Shown here piece after piece: positions 1-6,483 of a stretch of 10,554 bases of DNA; the first letter of the stretch is position 1, and each line of letters begins with the position of its first letter. The DNA comes from Deltaproteobacteria bacterium. Its GTDB lineage: Bacteria; Desulfobacterota; Desulfobacteria; Desulfobacterales; B30-G6. Below the pieces are notes generated by a model. That model ran no database searches and was not told where the DNA came from. It was given only the letters and a program-made list of their open reading frames with translations. The translations under genes were made by a program, and so were the position numbers. The DNA lies in NCBI GenBank assembly GCA_019313725.1, contig JAFDAT010000085.1, positions 1-10,554 on the forward strand, read 5' to 3'.

Positions 1-1069
1 CCTTGTCCGCGCTCTCGTCAATGTCCTTGCCTTCCCCCAGCAATGCCATGGCGACGGTTTCCAGTCGATAATTGTCAAAGGTGTAGAAGGCCGCCCTGAG
101 GGCCGGCGGACCGTCGATAACGACCCTGCCGCTAATATTTGCCCTGAAAACCCCATTGCGGATCTCCTGTATACTGGGCAGTCGATCACGCCTGCCCATG
201 GAAAACCGCAGGTTGTGGGCCTTGTATTTCTGCGATAGAAACAGGAGGTCGAACCCCACCACATGCCATCCGATGATAATATCCGGGTCAAGGATGCCGA
301 CGACGTCAAGAAAGGCCCGCAGCAGGTCTTTTTCGCAGGCCATGCGGTGCAGGATACCGTCCTCCGGCAGTATTTCAAAGGCATGGCCGGGTAAAATCGG
401 GGCCGGTCCGCCGCCGGCTTCCGGAACAACACGGTGTTCATCATCGTTCCCCGGGGCATCGTTCCGGCCTGGAATGCTGTCATCCAGCACCAGTACGACA
501 CCGACATCAAGATCAGCCCCGTTTCCAGGATGATGGCTGCGGGATGGGCGGCCTTTGAAATGACAGGCAATGGAGTAGAGTTCACCACTTTGCCCTGTTT
601 CAATATCCAGGGAAAGCACTGAAAAAAACGGGCGGTATTCGCCTTTAAGCATGCGCGGGTTTTCGAATTGCAGCCTCCCCGCCACCCAACGGCCGGTTCC
701 TTGAAATTCAATCCCGCCATAGATGAAACGCTCCATGAGGTATCGTTCTTCAGGACGTATGTCCGCCTCGAAAGTCTTGATTCCGCAATCCTGAAGGTGG
801 CGGCGGGCTTTGTACAATTCGTTTTGAGTATTAAAATATAAGGTATCCACCGGGCTGCCGTCAAAAGCGAAAAGGTGAACGCTCCGGCGTTTGCACCTCA
901 CAAAGCCTTTGGGCAACAGGGTGCTTCGATGAATAAAGAAAAGCGGCCGATTATTGGTGATGACAATCTCAAAAGGGCCGTCATCGCTGATACCGGCATA
1001 GTGCAGGTGATGTTGCCCGCCGGACTCCCGGTATTCACGGGTCAGTATGTATCCTTTATAAACCGCCAT
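1..1069 (-). CDS. polB: DNA polymerase II (family B), N-terminal part, runs off left edge
   Basis: This is the first 356 codons of a family B DNA polymerase of the E. coli Pol II type, a repair and translesion polymerase with 3'-5' proofreading. The frame is open from the ATG at 1069 to the window edge, and an in-frame stop lies just upstream (TGA at 1085-1087), so the start is well fixed although the Shine-Dalgarno is weak. The N-terminus (GYILTREYRES) and the segment ADIRPEERYLMERFI match E. coli Pol II from memory. Exo motif I is SLDIETG with D155 and E157, the same numbers as the catalytic pair in E. coli Pol II. Exo motif II is IIIGWHVVGFDLLFL with D274, but the usual Asn is His269. The segment ETVAMALLGEGKDID near 330-350 leads toward Exo III, which is beyond the edge. 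The thumb and palm domains are not in the window. Identity is secure; only the proofreading status is open. Confidence 0.93.
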   Translation of the reverse strand, partial: MAVYKGYILTREYRESGGQHHLHYAGISDDGPFEIVITNNRPLFFIHRSTLLPKGFVRCKRRSVHLFAFDGSPVDTLYFNTQNELYKARRHLQDCGIKTFEADIRPEERYLMERFIYGGIEFQGTGRWVAGRLQFENPRMLKGEYRPFFSVLSLDIETGQSGELYSIACHFKGRPSRSHHPGNGADLDVGVVLVLDDSIPGRNDAPGNDDEHRVVPEAGGGPAPILPGHAFEILPEDGILHRMACEKDLLRAFLDVVGILDPDIIIGWHVVGFDLLFLSQKYKAHNLRFSMGRRDRLPSIQEIRNGVFRANISGRVVIDGPPALRAAFYTFDNYRLETVAMALLGEGKDIDESADK

Positions 1070-1126
1070 GGCTTTGAACCAAAATCATATTATTGAAATA
1101 ACAGCTATACCCGTTGTCGTAGATAC

Positions 1127-1150
1127 CCGGGTCCAGAGGACCAGGTTTTT
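1127..1150 (+). terminator. Hairpin followed by T-run (possible rho-independent terminator)
   Basis: GGTCC (1130-1134), loop AGA and GGACC (1138-1142) form a 5-bp stem, extended by two further G-C pairs after one mismatch, and five T residues follow at 1146-1150. Read on the plus strand this has terminator form, yet no plus-strand gene precedes it. It could stop antisense transcription leaving polB, or it may be a chance structure in the polB leader. The stem is short, so confidence is low. Confidence 0.3.
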
Positions 1151-1216
1151 AATACTGGAATAAAATTTCATGCCCTGACGCGCACAAACATGCAGCATGA
1201 GCTTTTATTGAAATGC

Positions 1217-1226
1217 CATAGCTATG
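1217..1226. repeat. Perfect 10-bp palindrome CATAGCTATG
   Basis: CATAGCTATG equals its own reverse complement. It lies two bases from a second, longer inverted repeat and about 30 bp upstream of the cyclase -35 box. The pairing suggests a protein-binding region shared by the divergent polB and cyclase promoters. No regulator can be named from the sequence. Confidence 0.45.
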
Positions 1227-1228
1227 CT

Positions 1229-1246
1229 CCAACTGTCAACAGTTGG
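1229..1246. promoter_or_regulatory. Inverted repeat CCAACTG-TCAA-CAGTTGG, candidate operator
   Basis: This is a perfect 7-bp inverted repeat with a 4-base spacer, ending 8 bases before the -35 box of the cyclase promoter. Its centre is roughly 50 bp upstream of the expected transcription start, a position typical of activator sites. On the minus strand the same element contains TTGACA, so it could also overlap a polB promoter. The binding protein is unknown. Confidence 0.5.
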
Positions 1247-1254
1247 GTCACGGT

Positions 1255-1283
1255 TTGACACGCTACCGCACATCGCCTATTAT
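1255..1283 (+). promoter_or_regulatory. Sigma70-type promoter of the HAMP cyclase gene
   Basis: The perfect -35 box TTGACA (1255-1260) is followed after exactly 17 bases by TATTAT (1278-1283), one mismatch from the -10 consensus. Transcription would begin near 1290, leaving a leader of about 75 bases before the ATG at 1365. A GGAG Shine-Dalgarno lies at 1354-1357. This is the clearest promoter in the window. Confidence 0.75.
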
Positions 1284-1364
1284 CCGTCCTGTTGCTATCA
1301 TCCAACAACTGAATACGTATAAGTTTCACATTGCCGTGACAGAATAACTGAGTGGAGTACTGCC

Positions 1365-2954
1365 ATGCGTTGGAAAATCACCATCCTGAATACGGTCGGC
1401 AACCTGATCGGGGCGCTGCTCACCTTTCTATATTTAAATTATCTCGATGTGGGTGGTCACCAATACTCGGGTGAAGATCCATCCCTCCCCTATATGATCT
1501 ATTTCGTTATCGGGACAGGATCGATATTCGTAATGGTCATCCTGTTTGTACAGCACTGGACCCGGCCCCTGTACGCATTCACTGCCGGCAATATCCAGCT
1601 GAGCGACCTGGATCCGTATGCCGCGAAGCAGCTCAGGAAAAAAGCCCTTCAGCTTGTGCCCGTGATGACTGCGGCCTCCCTTTTCGGGTGGCTGATGGCC
1701 GGCTTCATTTTCGGAATGTTCATGCCGATTATCATGACCATGTTTTTCGGGCTGCCGGAAACATCGCTCACCGAAAGTATGCGCACATTTTTCGGTATCT
1801 TCTTCATCGGCGGCTCAATTACCGGATTGTTTGTCTATTTCTCCACCGAAAGCGTGTGGCGCAAAGGGCTGTCCGCATTTTTCCCCGAAGGAGATTTGAG
1901 CCAGGTCCGGGGCGCCTTCCGTCTAAACGTCAAAACCCGTCTTGTGGTTGTCTTTCTCATGATCAGCCTGATCCCCCTTCTGGTTCTCAGCATCTCCGCC
2001 TACACCAAGGCCAGCGCCCTTCTCTCCGCAGACCTTGAATCGGGAAAGCACATTATCTCTGCGCTGCTGATCCAAATCATTTTTATCACTTCAACTGGGA
2101 CCTTGGCTGCAATTCTTTTATCTTTAATCGTTTCAAAAAGTGTCTCTGAACCCATTAAGGAGATGGAACGCGCCATGCAGGAAGTGGCCAGGGGCAACCT
2201 CAATATCAATATTAACGTTGTTTCCAACGATGAAATCGGCGCCCTTGGCGAAGGTTTAGGGAACATGGTCAATGGGCTGAAAGCGTCTGAAGTAATAAAG
2301 GAATCCTTTGGAAAATACATTTCCGAGGAAATCCGGGACGAAATCCTGTCCGGAAGAGTCCCGCTGGACGGAGAGATGAAACGGGCTACCCTGCTTTTTT
2401 CGGACCTCAGGGACTTCACGCCTTTTGTGGAATCCACGCATCCCAAGCAGGTGGTGGCCATCATGAACCAGTATTTTTCTGAAATGGCCAAGGCCATTAA
2501 AGAAAACAACGGCCTGATCCTTCAATTTGTGGGCGATGAAATCGAAGCTGTTTTCGGGGCCCCGGTGTATTATGACGATCATCCGGACATGGCCATTCGG
2601 GCAGCCCTTGACATGCAGAAAAGGCTGGTCACATTAAACCAACGGCTCAAAGCCCAGAATGTCAAGCCGATCCGCCACGGTATCGGCGTGCATACCGGTG
2701 CCGTTCTGGCGGGCATCATCGGCAGCAAAGAACGCAGTTCCTATGCCCTGGTTGGCGACACCGTCAACCTGGCGTCCCGGATACAGGAGCTGACCAAAGA
2801 CTTTTCGTGCGAGATTATATTGAGCCAGACCACCCATGATCTCATTACCGGTTCTTATGCAATGCAGCAACTGTCAGCCATGAAGGTCAAAGGCAAATCC
2901 CAGGAAGTCATGGTCTACAAACTGCTGGGTCAGAATCAGCCTCCTGAAATTTGA
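1365..2954 (+). CDS. Membrane-bound HAMP / class III adenylate-guanylate cyclase
   Basis: This 529-residue membrane protein should make a cyclic nucleotide in the cytoplasm. Hydrophobic segments lie near residues 6-24, 42-63, 98-127, 141-160, 192-212 and 232-256. A HAMP linker follows (about 257-305, with EPIKEMERAMQEVARGNLN) and then the catalytic domain (about 338-525). Metal-binding aspartates are D347 (LLFSDLRDFT) and D391 (VGDEIEAVFGAP); the transition-state pair is N468 and R472 in VGDTVNLASR. The position usually holding the adenine-recognising Lys carries Gln387, and its partner position (Asp or Thr) carries Ala461, so the substrate cannot be assigned. The start is supported by GGAG seven bases upstream. 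The gene is monocistronic: it ends 8 bp from the convergent transporter with no room for a terminator. The sensed signal is unknown; the N-terminal membrane bundle may be the sensor. Confidence 0.9.
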   Translation: MRWKITILNTVGNLIGALLTFLYLNYLDVGGHQYSGEDPSLPYMIYFVIGTGSIFVMVILFVQHWTRPLYAFTAGNIQLSDLDPYAAKQLRKKALQLVPVMTAASLFGWLMAGFIFGMFMPIIMTMFFGLPETSLTESMRTFFGIFFIGGSITGLFVYFSTESVWRKGLSAFFPEGDLSQVRGAFRLNVKTRLVVVFLMISLIPLLVLSISAYTKASALLSADLESGKHIISALLIQIIFITSTGTLAAILLSLIVSKSVSEPIKEMERAMQEVARGNLNININVVSNDEIGALGEGLGNMVNGLKASEVIKESFGKYISEEIRDEILSGRVPLDGEMKRATLLFSDLRDFTPFVESTHPKQVVAIMNQYFSEMAKAIKENNGLILQFVGDEIEAVFGAPVYYDDHPDMAIRAALDMQKRLVTLNQRLKAQNVKPIRHGIGVHTGAVLAGIIGSKERSSYALVGDTVNLASRIQELTKDFSCEIILSQTTHDLITGSYAMQQLSAMKVKGKSQEVMVYKLLGQNQPPEI

Positions 2955-2962
2955 ACAACTTG

Positions 2963-3838
2963 CTAATCCCGGTCACTGGCAGGCACCTGCTTCCGGTTCC
3001 TGAAAACCAGCGTCAAACCCACACCGCCCACAATCAAGACCCCGGCCAGTACCAGGCGCAGGGTAATCTGTTCCGAGAGCATCAGCACACCGCCAAGGGC
3101 CGCTATGACCGGGACCAGCAGCTGCAGCATGGCCGCCCGGGTTGCCGAAAGATTCTGAAGGGCCGTATACCACAGGACATAACCGATCCCCGAAGTCAGC
3201 GCGCCGCTGAGAATTGCCAGCAAAACCCCTGCGGAAGAAAGTTTCATGCCCGGCAGCAGGATTAGGCTGACCACGGCGGTCAATGGAACACTCCTCAAAA
3301 AATTATCCGTGGTGACGGCAACCGGGTTGGCAACCCCCATCCCGCGCAACGAGTAGACGCCCCACGCAAAGCCGGCAACCGTCATCAGGGCGGCCCCAGA
3401 AAATGAAGGTGCTTCCAGTCCGGGCAGGACCAGATACACTAGACCTGCCAGGGCAAGCAGCAAACCACACCACGTCAGCAAGTGGGGTCTCTCGCCCTTT
3501 GACAAGCCGAAAGAGATCATGGTGGCCTGGACGGAACCGAACAGAATCAGTGCGCCCATGCCGGCATCCAGGCTGACATAAGCAAAGGAAAACGCTACCG
3601 CATACAGAAACAGCATAGCGGCCGATATCCAGCTGCCCGAATGTCGGGTCGCACCCGCCCCGGCGGTAATCTTCATGATCGCCCACAGCATTACCGCCCC
3701 GGAAACCAGCCGGATCGTAGAAAAACTGGCCGGGTCGATAGCCGTGCTACCCAGCGCCATTCTGCAAAGAATCGAATTGGCTGCAAAAGCAATTAACGCC
3801 AAGGTCGTCTGTAGTATAGTACGCAATCGTTGGTCCAT
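2963..3838 (-). CDS. EamA/DMT-family transporter
   Basis: This 291-residue inner-membrane protein has about ten hydrophobic helices arranged as two EamA halves of five helices each, the usual length for drug/metabolite transporter superfamily members. The second half shows the typical EamA run SGIGYVLWYTALQNLSATRA, then a Leu/Val-rich helix and LSEQIT before the last helix. The N-terminus contains AFAANSILCRMAL, the usual first-helix pattern in which the family samples polar residues. Its ATG directly follows the TAA of the upstream oxidase gene (TAAATG), and the leader has only a weak GGGA, so translation is probably coupled. The substrate is not visible from sequence; export of an amino acid, a drug-like compound or the product of the partner oxidase are options. 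The family call is firm and the role is inference. Confidence 0.9.
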   Translation of the reverse strand: MDQRLRTILQTTLALIAFAANSILCRMALGSTAIDPASFSTIRLVSGAVMLWAIMKITAGAGATRHSGSWISAAMLFLYAVAFSFAYVSLDAGMGALILFGSVQATMISFGLSKGERPHLLTWCGLLLALAGLVYLVLPGLEAPSFSGAALMTVAGFAWGVYSLRGMGVANPVAVTTDNFLRSVPLTAVVSLILLPGMKLSSAGVLLAILSGALTSGIGYVLWYTALQNLSATRAAMLQLLVPVIAALGGVLMLSEQITLRLVLAGVLIVGGVGLTLVFRNRKQVPASDRD

Positions 3839-5260
3839 TTATCCCGGTTTAATATTCTGGTTCATGTGAAAACGATTTTGCGGGTCCCACTTGTTCTTGA
3901 CGTCCACCAGTCGATGCCACACCGCGTCCGTATAAGCCTCCTTTATGCGGTCCTCGCCTTCCTGGCTCAGAAAATTCACATATACCCCCTGGGCGAATGG
4001 CTGGGTGCTTTCGTGAAAATTCCGGGCCCATTGGAGGCATTTTTCATCATCGGCGACCTCACGCCAACGGGTGTGAATGTTGAGGACAAACGGCAAGTTG
4101 CGATGGGCAAAAGCTGTTTCGCCTTCCGCCACACGGCTGGGGGCCCCTTCCATATGCGGGATAAACACCTCGCATTCTTCAGACGGCAGTCTGCCGGCAA
4201 ATTCGATAATCTCGTCAATGCAGGGATCGCTGAGGTCCTTCAGGTGATGAGACTTCCAGTAATTGCGCGCACCGTGGTCCACAAGGCCGTCGAAACCGGA
4301 CTGCCACCCGACCCACGGATGCATACCCAGGCCCTCACCCAGGGTTTCTGTTTTCTCTTGTATCGGCTTGATGAGCTTTGCACCCTCGGCAGGATCCCCC
4401 AGCCAGACAAACGGTACGATCACCACCATTTTTCCGTGCACGGTTTCGGGCAGAAACGGCAGCGGAGGTGCGTGACGGGCTACCATCCATACCGTCATCT
4501 CATCCGGCAGCCCCCTGACATAGTCGCGGTGGAAGCGCATGTATTCGCGCGCATTGCTGAAATCTTTTACAATCAGGCCCGAGTAGACTTCCGTGCCGAT
4601 CTCGGCACACCTGAACTCGAAGGCAGTGACGATGCCGAAGTTTCCCCCGCCGCCGCGGATACCCCAGAACAGATCCGGATTTTCCGTAGCACTGGCAGTG
4701 ACGACAGCTCCTTCAGCGGTCACCACTTCAGCTGAAATCATATTGTCTACTGAAAGGCCGTACTTGCGACTGATCCAGCCAAATCCACCACCCAGGGCCA
4801 GGCCCCCCACGCCGGTGTGGGACACGATGCCGGCTGAAACCGCCAGGCCATGCAGCTGGGTCTCGTAGTCGACATCCCCCAGCAGGCAGCCGCCATCCAC
4901 CCTGGCGGTTTTTGCCTGCCGGTTAACCGTAACCCGGCGCATGAGCGACAAATCAATCATCAGACCGCCATCGGTTACAGCGGTTCCGGCGGAATTGTGG
5001 CCGCCCCCCTTTACGGACATTTCCAGGTCGTTTTCACGGCCGAAATTGACGGCCCTGATGACGTCGCTGGTACCCACACAGCGTGCCACCAGACCCGGTT
5101 TCCTGTCGAACATCCCATTCCAGATTTTCCGAATCGTGTCATAACCATGCGTACCTGCATGAAACAGATCGCCCCTGAAACCGGATTGAAATTCTTCCAA
5201 GTCACTTGCCGCGACGGTTGTCTGCCCACCGCCATTGTTTTTTATCTGTATTGTATTCAT
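3839..5260 (-). CDS. FAD-linked oxidase, BBE-like (PCMH-type FAD domain)
   Basis: This 473-residue flavoprotein belongs to the berberine-bridge-enzyme/FAD-linked oxidoreductase family, which oxidises alcohols, sugars, aromatic or amine substrates using bound FAD. The PCMH-type FAD domain spans about 55-220. It includes VKGGGHNSAG with His88, the usual covalent FAD attachment residue, followed by GVGGLALGGGFGWISRKYGL and ENPDLFWGIRGGGGNFGIVT. The second attachment site of bicovalent members, a Cys in the loop before VGG, appears to be Val146, so a single His linkage is expected. The C-terminal BBE segment is present: YVNF at 427-430 and KWDPQNRFHMNQNIKP at the end. There is no signal or Tat peptide, so the enzyme is probably cytoplasmic. 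A strong Shine-Dalgarno GGAGGG (plus-strand 5267-5272, six bases before the ATG) fixes the start. It is the first gene of an operon with the abutting transporter. Confidence 0.92.
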   Translation of the reverse strand: MNTIQIKNNGGGQTTVAASDLEEFQSGFRGDLFHAGTHGYDTIRKIWNGMFDRKPGLVARCVGTSDVIRAVNFGRENDLEMSVKGGGHNSAGTAVTDGGLMIDLSLMRRVTVNRQAKTARVDGGCLLGDVDYETQLHGLAVSAGIVSHTGVGGLALGGGFGWISRKYGLSVDNMISAEVVTAEGAVVTASATENPDLFWGIRGGGGNFGIVTAFEFRCAEIGTEVYSGLIVKDFSNAREYMRFHRDYVRGLPDEMTVWMVARHAPPLPFLPETVHGKMVVIVPFVWLGDPAEGAKLIKPIQEKTETLGEGLGMHPWVGWQSGFDGLVDHGARNYWKSHHLKDLSDPCIDEIIEFAGRLPSEECEVFIPHMEGAPSRVAEGETAFAHRNLPFVLNIHTRWREVADDEKCLQWARNFHESTQPFAQGVYVNFLSQEGEDRIKEAYTDAVWHRLVDVKNKWDPQNRFHMNQNIKPG

Positions 5261-5428
5261 AATAAGCCCTCCATTGGGGGAAGCAAAAAATAATCAGGTG
5301 AAATATAATTCGATAGATCCAGCGGCCATCGAAAGCGCCAGGAAAAAATGTTCAAACTGACATGAATGTTTTAAATGACACTGGCATATATTTTTAACCC
5401 AGCCGCGTATGGAATAAAATAAAGGCTA

Positions 5429-5441
5429 ACCACATTGTGGT
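5429..5441. promoter_or_regulatory. Palindrome ACCACA-T-TGTGGT, candidate operator
   Basis: This is a perfect 6+1+6 palindrome near the middle of the divergent region, about 165 bp from each start codon. It has the form of a dimeric regulator site. A regulator such as a TetR, MarR or LuxR type could bind it, including the LuxR-type protein encoded just downstream, but nothing in the sequence proves this. Confidence 0.45.
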
Positions 5442-5526
5442 ATGTTGTCAAGGCGACAGTGAGCATTCCCATCACGCAGCAATGAATACTCGCAAATCTC
5501 TTTTAATGCTGGTATATATCAAAATG

Positions 5527-5556
5527 ATACGGTTCATTTCGTTGAATTAGCCGTAT
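5527..5556. promoter_or_regulatory. Spaced inverted repeat ATACGG...CCGTAT before the crotonase gene
   Basis: ATACGG (5527-5532) and CCGTAT (5551-5556) are inverted copies 18 bases apart, and TTCA (5533-5536) and TGAA (5543-5546) form an inner pair. The element lies roughly 50 to 80 bases before the crotonase start, overlapping where its promoter should be. A repressor operator is plausible, but chance is not excluded. Confidence 0.3.
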
Positions 5557-5604
5557 ACATAAGTCACTGTAATTAAGACTACATGTACTTAGGGAGAATT
5601 CTGA

Positions 5605-6462
5605 ATGGATTTCAAACATATCAAATATGAGGTTCAAAACCGCATTGCCCTGATCACCCTGAATCGCCCGGATCAGATGAATGCGTGGACCGTCACCATG
5701 ATGAATGAACTGATCGAAGCCCTTGGAATTTCCGAGACCGACGATCATATTCGCGTGGTGGTCGTGACCGGGGCGGGGCGGGCTTTCTGCGCCGGTGCCG
5801 ACCTGAGCGCCGGCGGTTTCAACGTCAATCCGAAAAACGAGGGAGAAAGAACGGCCCACCGGGATACTGCCGGCAGGGCCACCCTGGTGATGTACGACAT
5901 GAAAAAGCCCATCATTGCCGCCATCAACGGTCCGGCCGTAGGCGTCGGTATGACCATGACACTGGCCATGGATGTACGCATTGCCGCCGACAATGTGGCT
6001 AAAATGGGCTTTATTTTCAACCGCCGCGGGATTGTTCCGGAAGGCTGTTCCACCTTTTTTCTGCCGCGGATCGTCGGCATCAGCCTGGCGGCTGAACTGA
6101 TTCTGACTGGCAGACTCTTCTCCTCCAGCGAGGCGCTGGACATGGGGCTGGTGAGCCGCATTGTGCCGGCGGAGGCATTGCTGGAAACCGCCATGGGGTT
6201 GGCCGATGAGATTGCCGAAAATACTTCCGCCATTTCAACGGCGCTGGCCCGCCAAATGCTCTGGAAAGGGTTGGGGCAAGACCATCCCATGGCCGCGCAT
6301 ATCCTGGAATCCAAAGGGCTGGACTACATGTTTGCCCGTGAAGACTGCCGGGAGGGCGTCATGTCGTTCCTTGAAAAACGCCCCGCCCGCTTCAGCATGA
6401 GACCCAGCACGGACATGCCGGAGTACTATCCCTGGTGGCAGGAACACTGTTTCAAGGTATAA
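5605..6462 (+). CDS. Enoyl-CoA hydratase/isomerase (crotonase) family protein
   Basis: This 285-residue cytoplasmic enzyme of the crotonase fold acts on acyl-CoA thioesters. The N-terminal strand ALITLNRPDQMNAW and the oxyanion-hole segments AFCAGADLS (61-68) and INGPAVGVGMTM (107-118) are typical. The two glutamates that perform hydration in classical enoyl-CoA hydratase are absent: the aligned positions are Thr117 and Phe138. A glutamate is present instead at E146 in GIVPEGCSTFFLPRIVG. This is the position of the catalytic Glu in peroxisomal-type delta3,delta2-enoyl-CoA isomerases (ECI2-like PEGCSS). Isomerase or another crotonase reaction is therefore more likely than hydration. A PEYYPWW tail closes the protein. 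GGGAG at 5592-5596 supports the ATG. The GAF-PAS-LuxR gene follows after 21 bp, suggesting co-transcription. The precise substrate is unknown. Confidence 0.88.
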   Translation: MDFKHIKYEVQNRIALITLNRPDQMNAWTVTMMNELIEALGISETDDHIRVVVVTGAGRAFCAGADLSAGGFNVNPKNEGERTAHRDTAGRATLVMYDMKKPIIAAINGPAVGVGMTMTLAMDVRIAADNVAKMGFIFNRRGIVPEGCSTFFLPRIVGISLAAELILTGRLFSSSEALDMGLVSRIVPAEALLETAMGLADEIAENTSAISTALARQMLWKGLGQDHPMAAHILESKGLDYMFAREDCREGVMSFLEKRPARFSMRPSTDMPEYYPWWQEHCFKV

Positions 6463-6483
6463 CAAAAGAATGGTGAGATTAAC

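Larger units (their letters stand above)
5261..5604. other. Divergent intergenic control region
   Basis: This 344-bp gap separates the leftward oxidase operon from the rightward crotonase/LuxR pair, so it must hold promoters for both. I see a perfect 13-bp palindrome (5429-5441) and a spaced inverted repeat (5527-5556). I see no convincing matched -35/-10 pair for either gene. Small reading frames here lack Shine-Dalgarno sequences and recognisable products. No RNA gene is evident. Confidence 0.6.

Noticed and set aside
1..1069. Suspected frameshift in polB
   Set aside because: Codon-by-codon translation from 1069 to 1 is uninterrupted, so the gene is merely cut by the window edge.
156..1096. 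Plus-strand open frames opposite polB
   Set aside because: The minus strand here encodes a continuous Pol II N-terminus with catalytic motifs; the plus frames are Arg/Ser/Pro-rich shadows.
2000..2509. Minus-strand open frame of 169 codons
   Set aside because: It is antisense to the HAMP and cyclase regions of the membrane cyclase, whose motifs are unmistakable.
2955..2962. Bidirectional terminator between the HAMP cyclase and the transporter
   Set aside because: Only 8 bases separate the two stop codons and no hairpin is visible there.
3830..4735. Long plus-strand open frame of 301 codons
   Set aside because: It lies antisense to the FAD oxidase, which has clear family motifs and a strong Shine-Dalgarno; the antisense protein is not recognisable. 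High GC at third positions explains the open frame.
5745..6314. Minus-strand open frame of 189 codons
   Set aside because: It is the antisense shadow of the crotonase gene, with low-complexity Ser/Ala/Pro content and no start signal.
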